64,000 bases of DNA, taken from positions 186,001 to 250,000 of the forward strand of contig NZ_SSBK01000003.1 of NCBI RefSeq assembly GCF_004795035.1. The letters run 5' to 3'. Below are positions 24,158 through 31,904 of this stretch, one piece after another. The number at the start of each line of letters is the position of its first letter. The stretch's first letter is position 1. A program made the translations under genes and the position numbers. Below the pieces are notes generated by a model that had not been told where the DNA came from, made no database searches, and was given only the letters and a program-made list of their open reading frames with translations. The stretch comes from Streptomyces sp. A0958 (lineage in GTDB: Bacteria > Actinomycetota > Actinomycetes > Streptomycetales > Streptomycetaceae).

Positions 24158-27027
24158 GGCCGCCCCCTCAGGGCGACGAGTTCGGCGAGGTCGGCATCGG
24201 ACAGTTCGGTGAGGGCGGCCTCGCCCGAGCCGATGACAGCGTCGGCGAGCGCGCGTTTGGATTCCAGTAGCTTCGCCACCTTGTCCTCCACGGTTCCCTC
24301 AGCGAGAAGCTTGTGTACCTGGACGGGTCTGTCCTGGCCGATGCGGTACGCGCGATCGGTTGCCTGGTCCTCGACGGCCGGGTTCCACCACCGGTCGTAG
24401 TGCACGACGTGGGTGGCGCGAGTGAGGTTGAGTCCGGTGCCCGCGGCCTTCAATGACAGCAGGAACACCGGCACGTCACCGCGCTGGAAGCGTTCCACCA
24501 TGTCCTCGCGCCGGGCGACGGGCGTGCCACCGTGCAGGAAGAGGGTGGGGACACCGCGTTCGGCGAGGTGCTTCTCCAGGAGGGTCGCCATCTGCTTGTA
24601 CTGGGTGAAGACCAGCACCGACTCGCCCTCGGCGGTGATGGTGTCGATCAGTTCGTCGAGCAGGTCCAGCTTGCCGGAGCGGCCACCTACCGGCGTGGAC
24701 TGACGCAAGTAGTGGGCGGGGTGGTTACAGATCTGCTTCAGAGCGGTGAGCAGCTTGAGCACCAGGCCGCGTCGGGCGATGCCATCCGCTTCCGCGATCT
24801 TCGCCATGGTCTCGCGGACCGCTGCCTCGTACAGTCCCGCCTGTTCGGCCGTCAGCGGCACGACGCGGTCGGTCTCGGTCTTGGGCGGCAATTCGGGTGC
24901 GATGCCCGGGTCGGACTTCTTGCGGCGCAGCAGGAAGGGACGCACGAGACGGGACAGGCGTTCGGCGGCCTCGGGGTCCTCGCCCTTCTCGACCGGGCGG
25001 GCGTACCGGTCGCGGAAGGCCGTGAGCGGACCGAGGAGTCCGGGGGTGGTCCAGTCAAGGAGCGCCCACAGCTCGGAGAGGTTGTTCTCCACGGGCGTGC
25101 CCGTGAGAGCGACGCGGGCGCGGGCGGGCAGGGCCCGCAGTTCGCGGGCGGTGACGGCGTAAGGATTCTTGACGTGCTGGGCCTCGTCCGCGGTGACCAG
25201 CGACCAGGCGGTCTCGGCGAGCACGTCACGGTCGCGCCGCAGGACCCCGTAGGTGACCAGCACGATCTCGTCGTCGGCCAGGCCCTCGAGGTGGCGGTCG
25301 CCGCCGTGGTAGCGGCGTACGGGTGTGGCCGGCGCGAACTTTGCCGCCTCCCGCTGCCAGTTGCCGAGCAGGGAGGTGGGGCAGACGACGAGGGTGGGGC
25401 CCGCGGTGGCCGGGTCGGTCTGGCGGTGCAGATGAAGGGCGAGGAGGGTGATGGTCTTGCCCAGGCCCATATCGTCGGCAAGGCAGCCGCCGAGGCCGAG
25501 TTCGCACATCTCGGCCAACCAGGCGAGGCCCCGCTTCTGATAGTCGCGCAACGTGGCCTTGAGCTTGGCAGGCTGCGGAGCCGGAGATGAGGATTCGGGA
25601 TCGCGGATACGGGCAACGAGGGCGCCGAGCGCACCGACCGCTGTGCAGGGGACCGGCTCGCCGCCCTCGTCCGCCTCGCCGGTCAGTGCGGCGCTCAGCG
25701 CCTCCATGGGGGTGAGCGGTTCCATCCGGCGGCGCTTGGCCCGGGCGACCAGCTTCGGGTCGGCGATCACCCACTGGTCGCGCAACCGGATGAGAGGGCG
25801 GCGCGCCTCGGCGAGGGCGTCCATCTCGGCCTCGGTGAGCGGGTCGTCGCCCAGCGAGAGCCTCCAGCGGAAGTCGAGGAGAGCATCCGCACCGAGGAGA
25901 CCGCCCGCGCTGGAACCGGGTGCGGTGCGCTGTCCGATCTCCGCGCTCGCGGTAAGCGCCTTGACCAGCTCGCGCGGCCAGTGCACCTCGATGCCCGCCG
26001 CGCGCAGAGTGTCGGTGGCATCTCCCAGCAGGTCGAGGGCTTCGTCGTCGGCGAGCCGGAGCTGATCAGGGACGGCTTCCTTGAGGAGCCGCTGAAGCGG
26101 GGGCCAGGCGCGGGCGCCGCGGCGCAGTGCGAGCAGCGTCTCGGTCTCGGCGCGCGGGCCGAGCAGCCGTTCCGTTTCGGCCGGCGCGTTCCACAGCCGT
26201 GCGGCCTCGACGACGAGCGCCGAATCCGCCGCGGTGTGCACCTGCAGGACGGCCCGGAACTGCTGACGCCGCCCCTCCGGTACGTCGACGCGCAGCGAGA
26301 CGCGCACCTCTGCGGTGAACGCGGCGGCGGTCTCCTCGGCCCACTCACGCAAGGCGGGCACCGCACGCGCCTCACGCCAGGCGTACGGCAGCGCCCCCAT
26401 GGCGAGCGGAGCAGCCGGGCTACGGACCAGATCGTCGGCGACCGCGTCACAGAACCGGGTCACCAGAGCACCTGGTTCGGCGATTCGCACCGGGGCCGGG
26501 CCGGGCTCGGGCAGACAGTGGGCGTGGGGCGGGAAGGCGGCGGCGAGACCGTCCAGCGCCTGCCGCTGGGCAGCGGTGAAGGGGCCCACCTGCCAGGTGT
26601 CGTAGCCGGCTGGGGTGAGGGCGGGGTGGAGGCGGCCGTCGGCGAGCAGCCGCAGCGCGAGCCGGGCGGCGGCCTGCCAGGCGACTCCGGAGGGATGCGC
26701 CGGTACGGCTCCGGCCAGAGCGGAAACGGCAACGGCGGGAGGAAGCGCATAGCCCTCCACCCTGCGTCGCCGGACCGAGCGACCATGCGGCAGTACCAGC
26801 TCCACCGCATCGGTCTCGACGCCAGTGGGTACCGCACCGTTCCAGGCAGCTGCTCCGGCGGGCTTCCACAGCAGCAGCCGCCCGAGCCGGGCGGGCTCAC
26901 CGGGCAGGAACACCGCTGCCCAGCCTCCGTCGAGCAGCTCCCTCGCGAATCTGTCCGCTCCCGGCAAGACCAGCGGTGGCGCGCTCCGCGCCCCCGTACC
27001 CGGCCCTCCCACAATGACCTGTGCCAC
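24154..27027 (-). CDS. SNF2-family DEAD/DEAH helicase
   Basis: A 957-residue protein. The first half (residues about 1-480) is a bacterial SNF2-associated region. The C-terminal half is the ATPase: DDMGLGKT (motif I), TADEAQHVKNP (motif II), TGTPVENN (III), SLKAAGTGLNLT (V) and DQATDRAYRIGQDRPVQV (VI). The frame is open from 27126, but the GTG at 27027 has GAGGCGG upstream and a natural start. Likely an ATP-driven DNA translocase. The SWIM gene follows with a four-base overlap. Confidence 0.88.
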   Translation of the reverse strand: MAQVIVGGPGTGARSAPPLVLPGADRFARELLDGGWAAVFLPGEPARLGRLLLWKPAGAAAWNGAVPTGVETDAVELVLPHGRSVRRRRVEGYALPPAVAVSALAGAVPAHPSGVAWQAAARLALRLLADGRLHPALTPAGYDTWQVGPFTAAQRQALDGLAAAFPPHAHCLPEPGPAPVRIAEPGALVTRFCDAVADDLVRSPAAPLAMGALPYAWREARAVPALREWAEETAAAFTAEVRVSLRVDVPEGRRQQFRAVLQVHTAADSALVVEAARLWNAPAETERLLGPRAETETLLALRRGARAWPPLQRLLKEAVPDQLRLADDEALDLLGDATDTLRAAGIEVHWPRELVKALTASAEIGQRTAPGSSAGGLLGADALLDFRWRLSLGDDPLTEAEMDALAEARRPLIRLRDQWVIADPKLVARAKRRRMEPLTPMEALSAALTGEADEGGEPVPCTAVGALGALVARIRDPESSSPAPQPAKLKATLRDYQKRGLAWLAEMCELGLGGCLADDMGLGKTITLLALHLHRQTDPATAGPTLVVCPTSLLGNWQREAAKFAPATPVRRYHGGDRHLEGLADDEIVLVTYGVLRRDRDVLAETAWSLVTADEAQHVKNPYAVTARELRALPARARVALTGTPVENNLSELWALLDWTTPGLLGPLTAFRDRYARPVEKGEDPEAAERLSRLVRPFLLRRKKSDPGIAPELPPKTETDRVVPLTAEQAGLYEAAVRETMAKIAEADGIARRGLVLKLLTALKQICNHPAHYLRQSTPVGGRSGKLDLLDELIDTITAEGESVLVFTQYKQMATLLEKHLAERGVPTLFLHGGTPVARREDMVERFQRGDVPVFLLSLKAAGTGLNLTRATHVVHYDRWWNPAVEDQATDRAYRIGQDRPVQVHKLLAEGTVEDKVAKLLESKRALADAVIGSGEAALTELSDADLAELVALRGRP

Positions 27028-27237
27028 GCCCGACCGCCTCACTGCTACTAGGGCCTTCTGCACGGCCCGTCGCCTTACCACCTGGTGCACCTTCGCACTA
27101 CACCAAGTGATGACACCCACCAGCAAGTTCGGACCTGATTTTCACCACTGGAAGCGAATCTTGCGGTTCAGGACCACTGTTCCTGAACCGCCGGACTGCG
27201 GCGCGACCATGAGCACCCTCGCCACCGTGGCAGATCC

Positions 27238-27519
27238 TCACGTGGCAACGCCGGAGATCAGGATCGCCCCTATTAAGGACGAGATAGGCGAACGAGGCTT
27301 GACCGAGGTCACCAACGCCCCCGGGCGGATGCTGCGAGTCACCATCGCCGCAGCCGTGAGCGTGGGGATCGCACCGAACCACGGCCCGTCCCGGAAGGCC
27401 CGCCAGGACAAGTGGTCGTATGTGTACGCGGCATGGAAGCCGAGGCCTTCGGCCCGCCGCCGGATCTTCTGTCCTTCGACCCACCGGTGGATGGGGAGGA
27501 TCACCGTGCTCAGACGCAT
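27238..27519 (-). pseudogene. LLM oxidoreductase N-terminal fragment B with att junction
   Basis: Starts MRLSTVILPIHRWVEGQKIR and follows the LLM barrel through ALVTS to the TC core at 27305-27306. It then reads into island sequence (VKPRSPISSLIGAILISGVAT, described by its ends VKPR and GVAT). The 8 bases after the core, GTCAAGCC, are identical to fragment A. The frame to the core is intact. The stretch 27028-27237 between it and the SNF2 gene holds no gene. Confidence 0.83.
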
Positions 27520-27620
27520 GACCCCGGCCTTACGCGGGCTTCCCGCTGCCACGGATGTGCCGACGGTCGGATTCGGGTAGCCACGCCGACGCCCCACAGT
27601 GGCCGCTGCTGTGGGGCGTC

Positions 27621-27856
27621 ATGAGCGCCTTGGGCAGGGCCGAACTCAAGGCCATGACCGAAGAGGCGACGGTGGACACCTATGGCGAGGACGAGCAGCG
27701 GGCCGGCTCCAGCGCGAGGCCATCGACGAGTACATCGCCGCCGCTGAAGCGGAGCACGGCCCTGTCGACTCTGCCGAGGCGTCCGGCAAGGCCGAGCGTA
27801 TCCGCGCCGACCACGCTGCTCACCGCGGTAAGTCCGCTCCAGCGGACGCCACATGA
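27621..27856 (+). pseudogene. Remnant: small-protein N-terminus joined out of frame to a second short helical domain
   Basis: The first part, ATG at 27621, gives LGRAELKAMTEEATVDTYGE, clearly related to the start of the intact small protein at 21337. The sequence then shifts frame near 27700 and continues QREAIDEYIAAAEAEHGPVD to the stop at 27856. The second part resembles the C-terminal tail of small antitoxin-like proteins but is too short to assign. It lies between LLM fragments B and C, and is likely the remains of an old insert. Confidence 0.5.
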
Positions 27857-28074
27857 CCGAAGTGACGAGTGTGCCGAGCCGGAGACGTTCGGTGGCGGCA
27901 GCGGCTGCCGTGTGTGGGCACCGCCCCGAGCCACGGCTCGTCCCGGAAGGCCCGCCAGGACAGGTGGTCGTAGGTGTAGGCGGCTGGGAGGCCCAGCTCC
28001 TCGGCGCGCCGCCGGCGCTCGCGACCTCCCGCGTGCCAGTGGTGGATCGGCAGAATCACAGCGCTCTGTCGCAT
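27820..28074 (-). pseudogene. LLM oxidoreductase N-terminal fragment C (probable original 5' end)
   Basis: Starts MRQSAVILPIHHWHAGGRER and matches LLM proteins through LSWRAFRDEPWLGAVPTH. A frameshift then hides the rest of the match; the bases still encode ATERLRLGTLVTS in another frame, up to the TC core at 27859-27860. It lies 6 bases behind the DUF72 gene and its decay shows it is older than fragments A and B. Together with 7149-7883 it probably made the original gene. Confidence 0.8.
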
Positions 28075-28080
28075 GGGGCC

Positions 28081-28953
28081 CTACGAAAGGCCGAGCAGTT
28101 GCCGCATGGCTTGTGCGGCGCGGACCGCGGCGTCACCGCAGCAGTTGTTGAACAGCACGTGGACCTCCCGGGCCCGCTCGGACAGCTCGCGGACGCGCGG
28201 TACCCACTCGGCGAGCTCTGCGGGCGTGTACGCGTGGCGGAACCTTTCCTCCTTGGTGCCGGTCCCCCAGGCGCTGTTGCGGCCGTGGAGGCGCACCAGG
28301 GCGAGGTCCGGGTTGGTGACCCGTACGACAGGCGGGATGGATGTGGGAAGGGCCTGCGCCATGTCCACGGCCACGGCAGCCGCGCCCAGCTCCGTCAGCA
28401 GGGCGGCCGTCGCGTCGGCCTGTTCCCCGCGCCACCAGCCGGGATGCCGGAATTCCACGGCCATCGGCCATCCGGTGGCCCGGTCACGGCACCGACGCAG
28501 GAACTCCGCAGCCGGCCTTCCCGGCACGAGCCGGGCAGGGAACTGGAAGACCACCGTCCCCAGGCGGCCGGAGGTCCGCAGCGGTTCGAGAGCCGCGCTG
28601 TAGCGGTCCCACACCTCGTCGAGCAGGCCCGGATCGACGCCTCCTCGCCCCCGCTGCCGTACGAGGGCCGAGCGCAGGTCGGCCGGCAGCGCCTCCGGCC
28701 GTGTGGGGTGTCCGGTGAGCAGGGAGAACGCCTTCACGTCGAACCGGAAGCCGACCGGGGTGCGTTCGGCCCACAGGAGACTGTTGCGGGTGCTGGGCAG
28801 CCCGTAGTACGCGGAGTCCACCTCGGCCACCGGGAACTGCTCGGCGTAGTGGCGCAGCCTGCCCTCCGCGTCGCGCCGGCCCTTGGGATACCAGCCGCTG
28901 GAGACCAGCTCCTTGTCCGTCCACGAGCAGGTGCCGACCCGGATCTGTCCCAT
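28081..28953 (-). CDS. DUF72 domain-containing protein
   Basis: A 290-residue protein starting MGQIRVGTCSWTDKELVSSG, the usual DUF72 start (a TIM-barrel-like family). Other family blocks are FPVAEVDSAYYGLPS, FRFDVKAFSLLTGHP, VFQFPARLV, MAVEFRHPGWW and HVLFNNCCGDAAV. The function is not established. A longer frame reaches 29016, but the ATG at 28953 begins at the conserved start. It is the first conserved gene right of the island. Confidence 0.85.
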   Translation of the reverse strand: MGQIRVGTCSWTDKELVSSGWYPKGRRDAEGRLRHYAEQFPVAEVDSAYYGLPSTRNSLLWAERTPVGFRFDVKAFSLLTGHPTRPEALPADLRSALVRQRGRGGVDPGLLDEVWDRYSAALEPLRTSGRLGTVVFQFPARLVPGRPAAEFLRRCRDRATGWPMAVEFRHPGWWRGEQADATAALLTELGAAAVAVDMAQALPTSIPPVVRVTNPDLALVRLHGRNSAWGTGTKEERFRHAYTPAELAEWVPRVRELSERAREVHVLFNNCCGDAAVRAAQAMRQLLGLS

Positions 28954-29152
28954 GCCGCCCGCCTTCCCCGCACGCGGCGCCGGATTCGTCCGGGGCGTGC
29001 CAGGGGTCTTCCTCATCGCCGTGGTGGCGTGAACGCCGTCGGGGGGGGGGCTCTGGCATATGCCATAGGAATGTTCCGCTGGTCAGGGGCGCGCGCACTC
29101 AGATGGGCGCCCCTGCGCACGCCCGTGCACCCTCGTACGCGAGAATGGACAG

Positions 29153-30019
29153 GTGACCTCAGCTATCGAACAGTCCGCTCCTGTCGCTCCCCGGCTGATC
29201 GCGACGGATCTGGACGGCACCCTCCTGCGCGACGACAAGACCGTCTCGGACCGTACGGTCCGGGCGCTCGCCGCTGCCGAGGAGGCCGGGGTCGAGGTCT
29301 TCTTCGTCACCGGACGCCCCGCTCGCTGGATGGACGTCGTCAGCGACCACGTCCACGGCCACGGTCTGGCCATCTGCGCCAACGGCGCCGCCGTCGCCGA
29401 TCTGCACGCGGGCGGCCGCCTGCTGAAGGTCAGGGCCCTGGAGCGGGAGACGGCTCTCGATGTCGTGCACACCCTGCGCGCCGCCGCACCCGGTACGGCC
29501 TTCGCCGTCGAGCTGGCCACCGGCATCCACTACGAGCCCGGCTACCCGCCCTTCCACCTCGACCCGGGCGCCACCGTGGCCGTCGCGGAGAAGCTGCTCC
29601 ACGAGGAGACGCCGGGCGCCGGCGCCCCCGTGCTGAAGCTCCTCGCCCAGCACGGCGAACTCGTCCCGGACGAGTTCCTCACGCTGGCCCGGGCAGCCGC
29701 CGGGGAGCGGGCCTCCTTCACCCGGTCCAGCCCCACCGCGCTCATCGAGGTCAGCGGCCCCGGCGTCTCGAAGGCCAGCACGCTGGAGCTGTGCTGTGCC
29801 GAGCGCGGTATCTCGGCCGCCGAGGTCGTCGCCTTCGGTGACATGCCGAACGACGTGGAGATGCTGAGCTGGGCCGGTACCTCGTACGCGATGGGCAACG
29901 CCCACCCGGCCGCCCTGGCCGCCGCCTCCGGCCGTACCGTCACGAACAACGAGGACGGGGTGGCCGTCGTCATCGAGCGCATCCTCGCCGAACGCGCGCG
30001 AAGCCTCGCGGGGCGCTGA
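29153..30019 (+). CDS. HAD-superfamily phosphatase (Cof-like)
   Basis: A 288-residue protein with HAD motif I DLDGTLL (the second Asp of DxD included), motif II in VFFVTGRPA, a Lys in GVSKASTL (motif III) and motif IV GDMPNDVEML. The cap between motifs II and III is of the Cof type. It should dephosphorylate small sugar or nucleotide phosphates. It starts at GTG, with GAGAAT as a possible -10 box 7 bases before, so the mRNA may be nearly leaderless. Confidence 0.88.
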   Translation: MTSAIEQSAPVAPRLIATDLDGTLLRDDKTVSDRTVRALAAAEEAGVEVFFVTGRPARWMDVVSDHVHGHGLAICANGAAVADLHAGGRLLKVRALERETALDVVHTLRAAAPGTAFAVELATGIHYEPGYPPFHLDPGATVAVAEKLLHEETPGAGAPVLKLLAQHGELVPDEFLTLARAAAGERASFTRSSPTALIEVSGPGVSKASTLELCCAERGISAAEVVAFGDMPNDVEMLSWAGTSYAMGNAHPAALAAASGRTVTNNEDGVAVVIERILAERARSLAGR

Positions 30020-30087
30020 TACGGCGGCGGGCCGCCGGGCCATGGGGCCACTGAGGCAGCGGGCCGGCCCCGCCCACCGGCTCCCGT

Positions 30088-31845
30088 TCACAGCGGGGCC
30101 TGCCACACCACCGTCGTCCCGCCGCCGTCCTCCCCGATCCCGGGCCCGAACCAGCTGGCCCCGCCCAGCGACTCGGCCCGGCGGGCCAGGTTCCGCAGGC
30201 CGCTGCGGCGGCCGCCCTCCGGCATGCCCACCCCGTCGTCGGCGACCGAGAGCCGCACCGCGTCCCGCCCGTCGTCCAGCGTGGCGGTCGCGTCGACAAC
30301 CACCTCGATACGCGCAGCACCGGCGTGCCGGAAGGCGTTGGACAGCGCCTCCCGGAGCGCGGCGATCAGGTTCTTGCCCGTCAGCTCACCGACCAGCGAG
30401 TCGACCGCCCCCACGAAGCGGTGGGACGGTTTGAAGCCGAGCGGCACGGCCGCCATGTTGATCTCGCGCAGGACCCGCGTGCGCAGTCCGGACGGCGCCT
30501 CGGCCGGCTCCTGCTGGAGCGCGAAGATGGCGGTCCGGATCTCCTGGATGGTCACGTCCAGCTCGCCGACCGCGCGGCCGACGCCGGTCTGCACCTCCGG
30601 CACATCCGAACGCCGCTGCGCGCTCTCCAGCATCATCCCGGTCGCGAACAGCCGCTGGATGACCAGGTCGTGCAGATCCCGGGCGATCCGGTCGCGGTCC
30701 TCGTACACCGCCAGCCGTTCCCGGTCGCGCTGCGCCTCGGCCATCATCAGGGCCAGCGCGGCCTGCGAGGCGAACTGGGTGGCCAGCGTGCGTTCCGTCG
30801 CCGTGAACGGCCGGCCATCCCTGGCCCGGGGGGTGGCGAGCGCGCCCAGCACCCGGCCCCCGCTGTGCAGGGGGAGCAGCATGTTCGGCCCGAACCTGTC
30901 CGCCAGTCTGGTGATCATGCGGGTGTCGGTGGCCGAGTCGTCGACGAAGACCGCCTCGCCCCCCAGGAGCATCCCGACCACCGGGCTCTGGGCCGGAATG
31001 ATCACGCCGAGGGAGTCGGTCGGGTCCTCCGCCGAGACGGCGACGATCTCCAGGCCGCCGTCCTCGGCGGGCAGCAGCACGATGCCCGCGGCGGAACCGG
31101 CGAGGCGGCGGGCCTGCTCGGCGACGACCGTGAGCGCGTCGTCGGCGTCCCCGCCGGAGAGCAGGGCGGTCGTCACGGCGACCGAACCGTCGATCCACCG
31201 CTCGCGCTGCCGGGCCGCCTCGTACAGCCGGGCATTGCCGATGGCGATTCCGGCCTCCGTGGCCAGCACGCGCACCAGGTGCAGGTCGTAGTCGCTGAAC
31301 TCGCCGCCGCCGTCCTTCTCGGCCAGATACAGATTGCCGAAGATCTCGCCCTGGACCCTGATCGGAACGCCGAGGAACGTGCGCATCAGGGGGTGGCCGG
31401 GCGGAAATCCGGCGAACCTCGGATCGGTGGTCAGGTCGGCGAGCCGCAGCGGGCGCGGGTCGTGGATGAGGGCACCGAGCAGGCCCCGGTGGCCGTCCGG
31501 CCGACGGCCGATCTCGTGCGCCACCGGCTCCGGAACTCCGTAGGTGACGAAGTCGGAGAGACCCTTGCCCTCCTGGTCCACGACCCCGATCGCGGCGTAG
31601 CGGGCATGGGCCAGTTCGGCCGCCGTCTCGCAGATCCGGTCGAGCGTGGAGTGCAGTTCGAGGCCGGCGCCCACGGAACGCATGGCTTCCAGCAGCCGCG
31701 GCACTCGGGCGGTGAGCTCGGTGGACAGGCCCCGCAGACTGCGGGCCACGTCCGTCGTTTCCGCGGCCTCCGCCGCAGCCGCTTCCGTCACGTCGTCGGG
31801 TGAGTCCTTCGGGGACTCTGGGTGGTTCGGGTCCTGCTCTGACAT
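30088..31845 (-). CDS. GAF-domain sensor histidine kinase (DevS-like)
   Basis: A 585-residue kinase. Two GAF domains (residues about 60-210 and 225-375) are followed by a HisKA_3 dimerisation helix with the phospho-acceptor His in RDRIARDLHDLVIQRLF. An ATPase domain (NAFRHAGAARIEV, then DDGVGMPEGGRRSGLRNLARR) comes last. No transmembrane helix, so it is cytoplasmic, like DevS/DosS oxygen or redox sensors. It lies 59 bases behind cydCD on the same strand. The longer open frame upstream overlaps cydCD and is not coding. No response regulator is adjacent. Confidence 0.88.
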   Translation of the reverse strand: MSEQDPNHPESPKDSPDDVTEAAAAEAAETTDVARSLRGLSTELTARVPRLLEAMRSVGAGLELHSTLDRICETAAELAHARYAAIGVVDQEGKGLSDFVTYGVPEPVAHEIGRRPDGHRGLLGALIHDPRPLRLADLTTDPRFAGFPPGHPLMRTFLGVPIRVQGEIFGNLYLAEKDGGGEFSDYDLHLVRVLATEAGIAIGNARLYEAARQRERWIDGSVAVTTALLSGGDADDALTVVAEQARRLAGSAAGIVLLPAEDGGLEIVAVSAEDPTDSLGVIIPAQSPVVGMLLGGEAVFVDDSATDTRMITRLADRFGPNMLLPLHSGGRVLGALATPRARDGRPFTATERTLATQFASQAALALMMAEAQRDRERLAVYEDRDRIARDLHDLVIQRLFATGMMLESAQRRSDVPEVQTGVGRAVGELDVTIQEIRTAIFALQQEPAEAPSGLRTRVLREINMAAVPLGFKPSHRFVGAVDSLVGELTGKNLIAALREALSNAFRHAGAARIEVVVDATATLDDGRDAVRLSVADDGVGMPEGGRRSGLRNLARRAESLGGASWFGPGIGEDGGGTTVVWQAPL

Positions 31846-31904
31846 ACCCAGAGCGTAATTAGTCCCATTTATGGAGGAAAGTCGGAATCTGGGCGCGCGA
31901 CTGT

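Larger units (their letters stand above)
7882..27860. mobile_element. Composite genomic island inserted in an LLM oxidoreductase gene
   Basis: The island lies between the two halves of an LLM oxidoreductase gene and carries a decayed large serine integrase at its left end, pointing inward from the junction. Two further N-terminal LLM pieces at about 19.7 and 27.3 kb mark internal junctions. They divide the island into segments of about 11.8, 7.6 and 0.55 kb. No conjugation, replication or phage structural genes are visible, so it is either a stripped element or a stack of cargo cassettes. The boundaries rest on the shared breakpoint of four LLM copies. Confidence 0.75.
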
